From Calonectria ilicicola (lineage: Eukaryota; Ascomycota; Sordariomycetes; Hypocreales; Nectriaceae): a stretch of 64,000 bases of DNA. The position numbers and the translations under genes were made by a program. Location of the stretch: assembly GCA_020809705.1 (NCBI GenBank), contig CP085833.1:1550001-1614000 (forward strand), in the 5' to 3' direction. The notes under the pieces are model-generated. The model did not search any database, was not told the DNA's origin, and saw nothing but the letters and a program-made list of their open reading frames with translations. This document shows positions 46,001 through 59,030 of this stretch, piece after piece. Each line of letters begins with the position of its first letter. Positions within the stretch are counted from its first letter, which is position 1.

Positions 46001-48934
46001 GGGGAAGAGAATATTGGTCCTACTGTATAATAGTATTAAGCGTATGATAATTATAATAAAAGTATAGTCCTTCTTTAGGCTTCCTAATAAACAATACTAG
46101 GGTGCCAGTAGCCGAGCTATTAGCTTAGATAAATCCCTTATTTAATAGATCCTTAAAAGTCTCTCTAAGAATTAGCAATTCCTTCTTAAATATATTATAT
46201 AGAGGTTTTTAAGAGAGTAATAGTTTATCTCTAAATTTATCTTATTGTAAATTAATTTTATAATTAATGCTTAATTAATATAATAATAATTTAGCTATCT
46301 TTATTATTAAGAATAGTTCTTTAAATTTATTAAGTAATATAGCTAGAATCTATTCCTTTAGGTTTTTCTTAATCTTCTATTAAAGGGCTTTTTTAATATC
46401 TTTTAAACTAATAGATTACATTAATAATATTATTAGATTATATATTCTATATAAGCGGCGACATTTAGCTGCAAAGGTCGTAGCTATAATATAACAAGCT
46501 ACTTATATCTGACAGACCCTTAAGGTTTCTTCTTTGCCAGTAAGCTATAGCTTAATTCTAGCTACCCTATAGGTGATATACTCCTTTACTATATTATAAA
46601 TAACCTCATTTGCCTTTAACCAAGATTTACCTAGAAATAAATCCTCTTCTAGGCCTTTTATAGTATAAGCATATAGCCTCTACTTATAACCTTCTATTTC
46701 AAGGATTAATACCATAACCCTAAAGGTATAAGTTCTTTTCTTAGACTTAATAAAGCTATTAAGCTATTATAGCTTCTTCTTAATATACAGAAGGGCTAGC
46801 CGGTTAGCTAGATCTTTACTTATAAGGGCAAAAGCATTACAGCCTATATCAATAAGGGCTTAAATAGATTAATTATTAACTCTTACTTAAACTAAAGTTA
46901 ATCTATTAATCATTATAAGCTTTTACTTTATTTACCCTTAAAGATCTTCTCTAGATAGCTCTAATACCTAACTTTATATTAAAGCTCTTTATTTTCTAAG
47001 TCTTTATTCTTACTAATAGATAAGTCTAACTCTATAAAGTTAGCATTATTAGCCTACTTGGCTTTCTTTACTTAAGATTATTAAATTATTAGTTGGTAAA
47101 TTGGGCAAGAGGCCTTTAAGTAATCAAGGCTTTTATAACTAAAGTAATATTATATATCCTAGTCTTAATTACTAGTAGACTATTTGTAAGAGATTGGTTT
47201 CTTAGTAACTACTTTATCTATTATTAATATATTACTTTTATAATCCTTAATCACTTTAGAGACCTAAGAAATATAATCTTACCTTTAATTAGTAGTAGGT
47301 TCCTTTTTCCCTAACTTTCTAAGTTTCTCTAGCTTCTAAGCTATATTCTATACTCAAGCTAGCTAGCCCATATAATCATATAGTAGGTCTACTATAACCA
47401 AGCTATATTATAATTATAAATTTAGTATACCTTTTAAAAAATAATCTTAGCTTAATTAGCCCACTAAGAGCCTTCTGCATCTACTATAATCTATTTAAAC
47501 TTAAGTAGAAAGCTTATAAGAGAGATATTCTTACCTTATTAAAGGATTTATAAGAATATTATTATATATATCTATAAATTAATATTCTTATATATACAAT
47601 CTAAATAATATATAAAGTTTATAAGATTATAATAACCTTTAAATCTTCTAATAATATAAAAAGTAGCTACTACTTTTTAAAATCTTACTATTAAATATAA
47701 ATTAATTAAATATTAAAGCTTTTAATTTAATATATAAAAATAAGTATTTAACTTTAACTTATCTCTTATCTATTATAATTATATTAAGTACTTATAATAA
47801 TCACCTAAAAACTTTAATAGATTTAAAAGTAACTTCCACTTTAAAAAAACTATTAAAAGATATTAATATCTAGCCTAATTAAACCCAACAACTCCACCTT
47901 AACTAAAGCCCTTAGGCTCTCCTTAGGGCATTCCTATAATAATATCAATCTCTCTACTACACTACCCTATTAAACTCTTAATTACACAATCTACTCCTAG
48001 ATTAAGGCCAAAGCTACACTTAATCCCTACTATATAAGCTACACTAACCACTATTAGATCACCTTATCCAGCGCCAAGCTACTAGATCCTTAATCTACTA
48101 TTATACCCGCAAACATCTTAACTAATAGTTTATATTAAAGTTGGTTAAGCTTTAGATATATAAAGGGCTGGTCCTAGGTTTATTTAATCTGAAGGATGCT
48201 TTATATTAGTCTATCTAAAGCTAAGGAGGAAGGAGAAGAAGATAATTAGAAGAATGTATTCTTCTGATTATATATGCCTTGGTGTGCCCTCGCTACCAAT
48301 ATAGTTATGAAGCTTAATCTAGGTGGATACAGCATAGCCGTAATCCTCTGCCAGGCTTCAGCCTGTAAGGATATTATTATCCTACCTTCCTAAATAGGAA
48401 AGCTAAGCCGGATTTCCCTGGGCTCCTCTGAGCACAACCGGACTAACCTTCCTAATCCGGAAATACTAGATCCGGAAGACCGGATCCGGTCAGCCGGATC
48501 CGGCAGCCGGATTCAGCTAAGTTCAAAACCAAGTGCTGAAAACGGAAGAAAAACAAAACTATTTTTCCTATTCAAGACTAGCCTAAAAGCTTAAACGTTT
48601 TTGTATAAGTGGAAGAGAAGGAAAATTCGTCTATATAACTAGGGACCCTTTCCAACTAAGAAAAGGGATATCAGACATCAGTCATCAGACATCAGTCATT
48701 AGACATCAGTCATCAATTATCAATCATCAATATCACATTATTCAACCTAACTGAAACACTCCTCTATAACTTCTTTATTTTATGTATTATATATACATAA
48801 AATATATCATTTTATCCCCTGTTTTTGAAGATTATTAATATCTAAGAATATTAATTATCTTCCTTATATTTGCGCTCTTAGAAATATATTTCCCACTATA
48901 TTTCTATTATAACCTCCTTACACAGCCTGTGACA
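43002..48934 (-). mobile_element. Ty3/gypsy retrotransposon 1, RIP-decayed
   Basis: Direct LTRs of about 215 bp at 43002-43216 and about 48157-48934, the latter interrupted by the solo LTR at 48364-48922. On the minus strand the polyprotein is still recognisable despite stops. Near 46150-45870 reverse transcriptase pieces read SSATGTLVLFIRKPKEGL, LPLITEIL and LSKAKWFIKLDVVATFHKV. Gag lies towards the right end. Not functional. It is less AT-rich than the other elements, so it is decayed to a lesser degree. Confidence 0.75.
48364..48922. mobile_element. 559-bp solo LTR nested in a gypsy LTR
   Basis: Starts TGTAAGGA, ends TCCTTACA, and is flanked by CAGCC on both sides (48359-48363 and 48923-48927), splitting the gypsy LTR end into two pieces. 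It keeps normal composition, including repeated CCGGATCCGG words near 48470-48520, a TATATAA box near 48638 and a tandem CATCAGACATCAGT array near 48672-48716. It is younger than its host. Confidence 0.8.
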
Positions 48935-49579
48935 ATTATTATTTCTTCTATCCAATCAAGTTTAACTATATAATATTAGAAGTCGGAGAGGAAATTACTA
49001 TAAGATCCTTTTTAGGATAATTTACTTAGTTCTCTCAAGGTAACTTATTTTTATCAATCATTCTAAATTGAATTTAGAGTTCCTCTTCAAAGTTATTAAA
49101 GAAATTAAAGAGTTTTTAGGTTATACTATTAACTTTATCCCACAGTATGGTAATAAAGATTTTAAGGTATTTAAATATAGTTCTTAATATCTTTCCTTCT
49201 AGTTATCCTATAGTATATTAGACTCTCAATCTCTCACTTTATCCAAATATTAAAGGGTAGAGAGATTAGTAGCTCTTAACCTATGTGAGCTATTTATGTA
49301 GGGTGGCAGCATCTCCTCCCTATATAGGTAGCTCTTTGGGCTTGATTACTTCTCCAAAGTCTTTTCTATAGATAATAAAGTTACCAAGCTCCTATAGGTA
49401 TTACTAATAGTTTTAAGCTGTGTTTACTTGTTACTGTCCTAGGGTATTTACCATATCCCTAAGGTCCTATATATTATTTACTTCATTAAACCTTTGCTGT
49501 AGGAATTCGTATTAGGCGGCAAATCAATTAAGTAACTTGCCTAGTTTTCGGTTTTCTTGTTTAAGCTTCTAATAACATC
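48935..49579 (-). mobile_element. Gag fragment of another gypsy element
   Basis: Reverse-strand reading gives gag-like coiled-coil pieces (ENRKLGKLLN, LQQRFNEVNN). It ends exactly at the insertion point of gypsy element 2, and gag-like sequence resumes on the other side at 57748. Confidence 0.5.
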
Positions 49580-52500
49580 TGTTATGACCCATGACACGCC
49601 TGGGCGGTCAAACAAGGCAGAAACGATGCTCACCTACCTTATAGCCCTACACCAACTAATAAGGAAGTGCTTACAAGCGATTACTTGTAGTATTGATAAT
49701 TATCTTATAATTATTACCTTGATTATTAATATATTAGATAGAATTAATATAGTGAGCGTTTACTAGGTAATAGTATATAGATAGATTAGAATCTGCCCTT
49801 ATAGCTAATATTAATTAATTTTTAATATAATTTGATTATTTTAATTATAATTAACTATTATTTAATATAATATCTTTATTATTTTATTTATTATAATATA
49901 CCTAATTATTCTATTAATAATAAATCTTTTATTTTAATTAGTTTATTAAGTTAGAAATTAATTAGATTATTATATATTAAAAGCTTTTATTTAATTAATT
50001 ATTTATATTAATAATTAAATAATAATAATATTTAGAAAGAATTTTATTACTATTACTTTTTCTAATAATATTAAGTTAATTATAGAATTATAGTAAATTA
50101 AGAAGAAACTTATAGATATATAAGCTTAACTTAAAGTAAAAGAAGCTAGAACCACTATAATTAAAAGGAGTAAGGGTAAAGATATTGGTGAAATTCTAAG
50201 ACCTCTGGTCCTAGAACCCTTTCTAGAAAAAGCTGCCGATATAGTCCCCTTTCTTACCTAAATAAAGGGATACTTTTGCTTCTTTCTAATCTAACTTATA
50301 ACTTCTAAAGCCTAAGTATTATATATTAAAACCTTTTTTAAGAAAATATAGAAGTATAATTTAAATCTATTATAAGAGATTATTTAGAAAATAAGGATAA
50401 TATTAATTAAATTAAAGAAATCTAAGAGATCTTTAAAAACTAGGAAAATTTTAAAACTATTATTAAAGATAATTTTAATATAATTAATATAGAATAATAA
50501 GCTATAAATTAGTTATATAAGTTTAAATAAATAAAATCTTATAGCTAGTATTTAGCCAAGTTTAAAAGAATTATAATATAAATAGCTTAAAATAATAATA
50601 TATTAATAGAACTTTATTATAAAGATTTAAAAAGTAAAATTAAGAATAAAATCTATAAAAAAGACTAGCTAGAAAAACTCTTAAAGTATATTAAAAGTAT
50701 TATTAAAATTAATAAAAGGCAATTTAACTAATATAAAGAACATACCTAAGATAATAAAACCCTATATATTCTAAATAAAAGAAAAACCTAGAACAAGTAA
50801 TAAAGCACTATATATAGGACTTATTTAGAACCAATAGAACTTAGCACTACTTAAAATTATAATAAAAGTAAGATTATCTATTTTAACTACAGAAAGAAAG
50901 AATATAAATCCTTTAAATATTATTCCTTAAAAATAGAAAATCAATTTAAACTTATACTAGAAGAATAGAAATAATTTAATATTATAAAAACTTAATAAAC
51001 CTTAATATTAAAAGGAAAAAAGGATATTGTAAGAAAAGTTATTCTTATTATTATTAAGAAATATAAACCAATTACTATAATTAAATAATATATAAAAAAC
51101 CATAAGTTATATAAGGTAAAACTTACTCTATAACAAGAAATCAATAAAGCTATCCAAAAAGTATAATTAATTTAATAAAAAGGCTAATCCTATCTTCCCT
51201 ATAAATGGTTAGAATAAGCCAAAAAGATAGAAATTCTTACATTTATCCTAGATATATATACTAATAAAGTACTAATATAATAGGATATTTACACTTATAA
51301 TAAAAATAAAAATAAGAAATAGATAACTAATATTAAAAGAATGGCTCAATAAGTTAGAGAACCCTTATAGAATAAAAATAAAGTCTTCCTACTTATATAA
51401 AGTAAATAGTAACTAGAAAACCATAACCCCTAACCTATCCAATATAAGGAGAATAACTCTAAACTAAATATAATATATAAAGAATATAAAAATATCTTAT
51501 AAATAAACTATTATAATTATAATTACTTTTAATATATAAAGTAAAAATAATATATAATATATTTCTTTATTAAGATAAAAGATATAGTTATTTATTATAC
51601 TTATAAAAGATATTTTAATTAATATAAAATAATAGAAAGAAACTCTTATTATTAGTTTATTATATTAGAATTAAGTAAGCCTAAATTCCTTAATTATAGT
51701 AAATTACCTTAAAATAAATATTAAGATCTTAAATATAATATTTATATAATAAATAAAGTAATAGCCTAGTATTAAATAAAATTAAAAAATAAGTAGAGCC
51801 TTTTATAAAAAAGTAGTAGAAGTAGCTAGGGCAATAATCCCTAAAGTTATTAAAAAAACTCCCTAAAAAAGCTCTATACTTTATAATTAAAAAACAACTT
51901 TAATAATAATTAGAAATAGAAGTAAGAATTAAAGGGAAATAGTATAATACTATAGTAGATAGTGGAGCTAAGTAAAATTATATAAATCCTTAAATAATTA
52001 ATAAACTTTAGCTATTATAAATAATAAAAGTTAATCTATATAAAATTATTAATATAAAAAGAATATCTTTTAAATATAATAATAATATTATAAATAAAAA
52101 GATTAATTATTTAAAAGTCTTTATTAAAGGAAAAAATTAAGAAATAATCTTTAATATTATTAATATTAGATAATATAATCTAGTTTTAAGGTACCTATAG
52201 TTATATTAATATAATCTTAATATTTGCTAATATATTGGTTAGGTGTAAATATTTAAAAAGTATAATATAATTAATAATATTTTTATAAAATATAATAAAA
52301 GATTTTAAATTTTTAGTTTTAATTAAGTAGAAGATATAAATAAAAAAGAATCTTTATTACTTAAAGGAATAAAATATAAATATAAGAATAATTAAAAAAA
52401 GTAAAAATAATAAATAATTATTTACCTTAAAATATAATTCTAATAAATTAATAAAAGCTTTAAAGAAATAAAGGCTAAAGTAGAAATAAATAGACTATAT

Positions 52501-54196
52501 AATATACTTTTATAATACTAAATCTATAAAAAGCTTTTTATAAAAGAATTAAATATTAGACTATTTAAATTTAATTAGTAGGATTATAAAATTATCTTTA
52601 AAGATAGATTTAATACTTAATTTTATTTTATTTATAATTTTAATTAAATTAAACTTAATATTTTAAAGGAATATATCTAAGATATATTTAAAAAAGAATA
52701 TATTTATATTTTAAACTTTAAAGTTAATTATTTTATTATATTTATATTTAAAAAAATAAAAAGTTATATTTTATTATAAATTACTAATAGCTTAATAATA
52801 TTATTATTAAAGATTATACTTTACTATTATTAATTAATAAAATAAAGGATTGCCTTTATAAAGCTAATATCTTTATTATACTAGATTTTAAAGAAGTATA
52901 TAATTTTATTTATATTAAAGAAGAATATAAATAGAAAATTACTTTTTAAATAAAATTTAAATTATTTAAATACTTAATTATACCTTTTAAACTTATAAAT
53001 ATATTAATATTATTTTAATAAATAATAACTAATATATTATAAAAATATTTAAATATCTTTATTATTTACTATCTAGATAATATTCTTATTTTCTTTAAAA
53101 ATAAAAAAGAATATAAAAAATATATTTATAAGATCTTAAAAGCCCTCTAAAATACCAAACTTCTAATTAAATTAAAAAAAGTAAGTTCTATATTTAAAAA
53201 GTAGAATTTCTAGAATATATTATTAGCCTTAATAAAATTCATATAGATTTAAAGAAAGTTACTATAATAAAAGATTAAAAGGAATCTACTAATATAAAGG
53301 AAGTATAAGCTTTCCTTAAATTTACTAATTATTATTAAAGATTTATTAAGGGATTTAGTAAAATTACCTTAAGTATAATAGAACTAATTAAAAAAGAAAT
53401 TACCTTTTAATAAGGAAATAAAGTATAATAATTATTTAAAGTTATAAAAAATATTATTCTAGAAGAACCTATCCTTATAATATTTAACCCTAATAAGCCT
53501 ATAGAGCTAGAAACTAATGTATTGGACTTCGCCTTAGAGGCTTAGATTGGATAATAGAATGAATAAGGAAATCTATACCTTATAGTATTTTATTTATATA
53601 AGCTATATAGCCTTAAGCTAAACTACTCTATCTACAATAAAGAATTCCTTACTATTATTAATATTTTTAAAGAATTCTAATAATATCTTTTAAAAAATAA
53701 TTATAAAATTATAATATATATTAATTATAAAAACATTACTTATTTTACAATTACTTAAAAACTTAATAAAAAATAACTATAATATATAGAATACCTATTT
53801 AAATTTAACTACTAAATTATTTATATTAAAAAAACTAAGAACAATTATACTAATACAATTAGCCACTAATCTAATTATAATATAAAAAAACTTAAAATAT
53901 AAAAAAAACTATTAATCTATAATACTAATAAAAAACTAAAATAAGCTCTAATTAATAGAATAATAATAAAAATAAAAAAAATAATCATTATTATAAAAGT
54001 AAAAGGATTATTATATATAACCAGAACCATTATTATAGAAATATTAATATAATAAATGGAATAAAGTAATCCACTATTAAAGAAAATTAAAGAATATAAT
54101 CTAGTACTTCTAGAAAAAGAAAAAATAGATTATTTATAAGTACCAGAAGAATATTAAATAGAGTTAATAAAAGATATTTATAAATATCCCTTATAT

Positions 54197-55017
54197 GTCT
54201 TTCATATAGTTATTTTCTTCCTTTTAGGAAAGGAAGATGCTGACAAGGTCATAGGACCTAAAGGCATGCCTTATGATAGACTTTTATATCAATTGGTACA
54301 ATCGCCCTTGTACCAACTCTAAAGCCTAAAGGCAATACAAGATGAAAACCTTGATAGATGGAACCCTCATATAATAAAAGGAAGAATTTTACTTAAACAA
54401 ACCTCTCTTAAACAACCCTCTCTTAAATACACACTAAATAGACCTTCTTAAAAATATATATACATATAACCAAGATGTTTAAATAATGTATTATCTATAA
54501 GGGTGATAGCTTTTTAGAAATGGAATCTATAGCTTAATATATCTATTAAGAAATCTAAGCTAATAATATTAAGCTAGATATAAAGGATTGAAAATTAAAA
54601 AAACTCCAGAAAGAAGTAATAAAGATATAAAAATAAGATAATATAGAGGATTAGACTAGAATTAAGTTAATCCTTTAAAAATATAAACTTTTTCTTAAAA
54701 AAGAGAATCTTTTAAATAAGAATAAGACTTTTATCTAAAAGTAATAATGGATGATAAAACTAATACTAAGGTATTTTAATATATTTAAATATAAAAGACC
54801 TTCTTTTAAGGAGAATTAAGAGAGATTTTTGGAGGAAATAAAGAATAAGGGTTTTATATGGATTAATATATTAAATTGAATAATTATAAATATAGTATAG
54901 TGGAAGGAAAAAGGTAGGAAAGGCTGCTTTCAAATGGATACTAGAATAGGAAATGCAAACAATGGTTCAATCAAACAACTAATAGGATACGAGCAGTGTG
55001 ACAGGATACGAGCAGTG
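54197..55017. mobile_element. 821-bp insertion with 17-bp target duplication
   Basis: Flanked by ATAAATATCCCTTATAT at 54180-54196 and 55018-55034. The homologous gypsy copy near 58750-58790 has this site once and uninterrupted. The right end carries AGGATACGAGCAGTG twice, and there is no open frame. The long duplication fits target-primed (LINE or SINE type) insertion. Confidence 0.65.
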
Positions 55018-56217
55018 ATAAATATCCCTTATATAACCATAAAGGTATTAATAAAACCCTTAAATAAGTTAAATAGATATTTTCCTTTAATAAGATGAAA
55101 AAGAAAGTTAAATAAGTATATAAAGAATATAGCTTATATTAATACTTTAAAAAACTAAGATATAAATTATATAAATTATTGCAATTATCCCCTATTATAT
55201 AATAACTATAGAACTTAATTACAATAGACTTTATTACTAACCTTTCCTTATTAGCAGACCCTATTATAAAAGTATATTATAATAATATTTTTATTATTAT
55301 TAATTATTTTATAAAAGTAATATATTACCTTCCTTATAATAAAATAATAAAAGAAAAATAATTCACTTACCTTTTCTTTTAAAATATAATTATTATATAT
55401 AAACTATTAATTAAAATTATTTTAAATAAAGGACAACCATTTACATCTAAGTTCTAGCAAAGCCTAATAATATTAATAAGATTAAATTATAAGCTAAGTA
55501 TAGCCTTCTACCCCCAAATAAATAAATAAATTAAATACTAAAACCAGGAAATTAAGCAATATCTATAATACTACATTAACTATAAGCAAATTAATTAAAT
55601 AAAAAAATTATCTATTATATAATTAATATATAATATATTCTATAATTATAATATTAAAACAATACTAGTAAAAGCTAACTTTAGCTTTATATTAAATACT
55701 TATTAAGCCCCCTTAGAAAGTATAATTTAAATAAAAGTTATAATTAAGTTAGATAATCTAAGAAAATTATATAAAGAAATAAAGATAGAACTTAAGTTTA
55801 TCTATAATATAATAAAAAGATATTATAATCTAAAAAGGCTAAAAAGATTATTCTTCTTAGAAAAAGATATAATCTACCTAGTAATAAAAAATCTTATAAT
55901 AAAAAAATAAAATAAAAAAATTAATTTTATATAAATTAGATTATACTTAATTAAAAAAAAAATATTAAAAAATAATTATAAGCTTAATCTTTTAGATAAT
56001 ATTAAGGTTTACTTTATCTTCTATATCTCACTATTAAAACTAGGTAATAGTATCTAGATAAATATAGGACCTAAATATAAATTATAAATAGAAAACCTAG
56101 AGGATTAATAAGAAGTTAAGAAGATATTATAAAGAAAAAGAAAAATAGAAAATTTAAAATTAAATAGAAAGACTATAAAAAAATAATTTAAAAACCAATA
56201 AAATATCTTATATATTA

Positions 56218-56642
56218 ACGTACGTGATAAGCGAGCGCCCCAGACAAGCGAGCGCCCCATATAAATTTTTACCTTAATTTAAGATTTTTAAAAATTCCTT
56301 AAAAATTCAAATTAAGTTTAAATTTAATAAAAATGTTCAAATAAGCTTATTAAAATTATAATTATATATTGTATTTTTTTAGATTTTTTTAGATTTTTAT
56401 ATAACTAATTATTATAATTTTCTATATTCGCACTGTATAAATAGCTATTTAAATATATAGAAAAATATTTAAAAATAAAAAGACTCTATTATATAGTAAT
56501 CTCCTTTTTAAATAGCTTATATTAATTTTTTTAGGTTTTAATTATTAAAATTGTGGGTTTTAGAATCTTAAAAATAGGTATTTTTAGGTGCACAGTATCA
56601 TGGGGCGCTCGCTTATTCGGGGCGCTCGCTTATCATGTACGT
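56218..56642. mobile_element. 425-bp pogo-type MITE in a gypsy element
   Basis: TA-flanked; begins ACGTACGTGATAAGCGAGC and ends with the inverted form. Each end has two boxes AAGCGAGCGCCCC. There is no coding capacity. It shares the terminal design of the four pogo copies and could have been moved by their transposase. Confidence 0.8.
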
Positions 56643-57747
56643 TACTTAAAGATACTAGAAGTATTCTTAAAGATATAATACCAAGTAAACTATTAAGATT
56701 AATAACATTCCAATCAATAATATCCACAGCCTCTAAAGATTACACCTAAACAATAACCTTCAACTCTACTTAATCTATATTCTTTAATTTATTTAAAAAA
56801 GAAAGATCTTAATATATTATTTTTATATCTTTTATTTTAAGCTAATGTTTCTGATAATGAAGGTAGGATAAATGATTTAAGGATTTTTGAACTTTAGCTT
56901 AAGCTATAAGTGTTTTTACTTAGATATAAAGAAACTCCTTTTTAGTTATTTTCTCTTTTATATTTAAATAATTAGACTTCTAATTTATCTAGGTTATTAT
57001 AAATATTAATATTTATTTATACTTATTATTTATAAAAATTATATATATATAGCTAAAGATACCTTTAAAGTATTATATATTTTATTATAATAGGTATATT
57101 TATTATAATAATTATTAAAATCTAATAATATCTTATACTATAAACTTTTAAAAGAATAAAAAGAATATAATATAATTTTAAAACCTATTAAATTAATAAG
57201 CTAGACTTAAATATTAATATAAAGATATAGTTTAAAAGTATCTAGATCTTAAGGTATAATTAGAAAATATTTTAAAAATTAAGAATAAGGAACTTATATA
57301 TAAGGTTAATTTAATAAATCTTAAAAATAAGATTAATAAAAAGAGAATATTATATTATAATTTATAATATATTTAAATAATTAAATAAAGTAAAAATAAT
57401 ACTTATTTATTTTATAATCTTATATTAATTAATAAAAAAATACTTATAAATAATTATTTATAATATTAATAATTATTTTATAATTATTACTTTAATTACT
57501 AATATATTAAATAAAATTAATATAATAAATACCTACTAAATAATAATATATAAATAAATTAAAATCTACCCTTACAACTAATATTAACTAACTTTTAATA
57601 TAACTTAATTACCTTAATTATAATTAACTATTACCTAATATAATACCTCTATTACTCTATCTACTATAACACACCTAACTATCCTACTAACAATAAACCC
57701 TTCATTCTGATTAGTTTATTAAGTTGGGAATTGACCAGACCATTACA

Positions 57748-57949
57748 ATATCTCTCATCTAGGTCATCTTCTTCACTACTAACTTCTTCAGGGGCTTCCA
57801 TCCCAAGATCCCCATCATAATCCATAGGTGCATTTTCCTATAACTAGTCCTAAGGTAAACTAGCAGAGGTACTTAAGATTAAAGCAGATATATCGGCAAT
57901 ATTATTCAATCGAAAACACAAGTAACCAACTAAACAAGAGCTTTTAACA
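57748..57949 (-). mobile_element. Continuation of the interrupted gag fragment
   Basis: On the minus strand it reads MEAPEEVSSEEDDLDE, an acidic gag start. Together with 48935-49579 it forms the target in which element 2 landed. Composition is close to normal. Confidence 0.5.
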
Positions 57950-58348
57950 TATAATAATCTAATCAATTTCCCAATTAAGTAAACTAATTAAAGCAAAGGG
58001 TTTAATATTAGCAGAATGGTCAGGCGCATTATAAGGTTAGAACAATGTAAGTATTACATTAGGTAATAGTCAATTGTAATTAAGGTAATCAAGTTGTATT
58101 AAAAGCTAATCAGTTCCATTCCTTACAGTAGGATCTAATCCATCTATATACTATTATATCTAGGGTCCCATTATCACAATAGTCAAACGGGGTCAGTTCA
58201 ACAATGTTCATTGCAATCTTCGGTCAAGTCAAACGGGGGTCGTTCGACTTTACTCTTATTAGTTGGTTATATAGGTCTAGGGTAGTTTGGTTTGATTGGT
58301 TGGGGTTCTGCCTGTGGTTACCGCCTTTTGGGCGTTCGGGTCATAACA
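57950..58348 (-). mobile_element. 399-bp gypsy LTR, half decayed
   Basis: Reverse-oriented LTR with a decayed TGTAACGGTC start and an intact GGGTCATAACA end. The right half (58165-58348) keeps normal composition and CAAACGGGG direct repeats, while the left half is AT-rich. It may be the 5' LTR of the element whose gag fragment precedes it. Confidence 0.6.
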
Positions 58349-59030
58349 TTTATAATCATTTATTATAAATCAAAATATTTGATTTTTCTATACAGTATAT
58401 ATAGTATTATTAATACTATATTAGCCTATAATAATAAGAAAAAATTCAGCTATTTAATAGTTTAACTTTTATCTTTAAAAGTTTAATATTTAGAGAGTTA
58501 TTTTAGCTTATTATATTTATTATTTTATAAGTTTTTATTTAACAGAAATAAAGAAAATTATTACTATAATATAGATAGAAGGATTGTTATAAGTAATTAA
58601 GATTATTACTATAAATACCCTAATATAATGTATAGAATAAGGTAATCTATTATTAAGAAAAATTAAGAAATATAATCTAATATTATTAAAAGAAGAAAAA
58701 ATAGATTACTTATAAATATCTAAGGAATACTAAATAAAATTAATAAAGGATATTTATAAATACCCCTTATATAGTTATAAAGATATTAATAAAACCTTTA
58801 AATAAGTTAAATAGATATTTTTTTTAGTAAAATAAAAAAGAAAGTTAAGTAAATATATAAAGAATATAACTTATATTAATACTTTAAAAAACTAAGATAT
58901 AAACCTTATAGATTATTATAACTAGCCCTAATGGTGTAATAACTATAGGATTTAATTATAACAATCTGGTCAATTCCCAACTTAATAAACCAATCAGAAT
59001 AAAAGGTTTATTATTAATAGGATAGTTAGA
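58349..59030 (+). mobile_element. Gypsy polyprotein fragment and LTR stub
   Basis: 58540-58950 is homologous by eye to 54000-55240 of element 2 but lacks the 821-bp insertion. It is followed by about 75 bp of a reverse-oriented LTR (from about 58956) that is cut by the next element at 59031. Confidence 0.55.

Larger units (their letters stand above)
49580..57747 (+). mobile_element. Ty3/gypsy retrotransposon 2, full length
   Basis: Two 395-bp LTRs (49580-49974 and 57353-57747) start as TGTTATGACC and end as GACCNTTACA, allowing transitions. Flanks are ACATC on the left and ATATC on the right, the same 5-mer apart from one C/T change. The plus-strand polyprotein is recognisable only in pieces, for example an RNase H start PNKPIELETNVLDFALEA near 53490-53545. 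It contains the 821-bp insertion (54197-55017) and the 425-bp MITE (56218-56642). Fully stop-ridden. Confidence 0.75.

Noticed and set aside
49557..49766. 69-codon plus-strand frame
   Set aside because: Lies across the left border and inside the LTR of gypsy element 2; chance frame.
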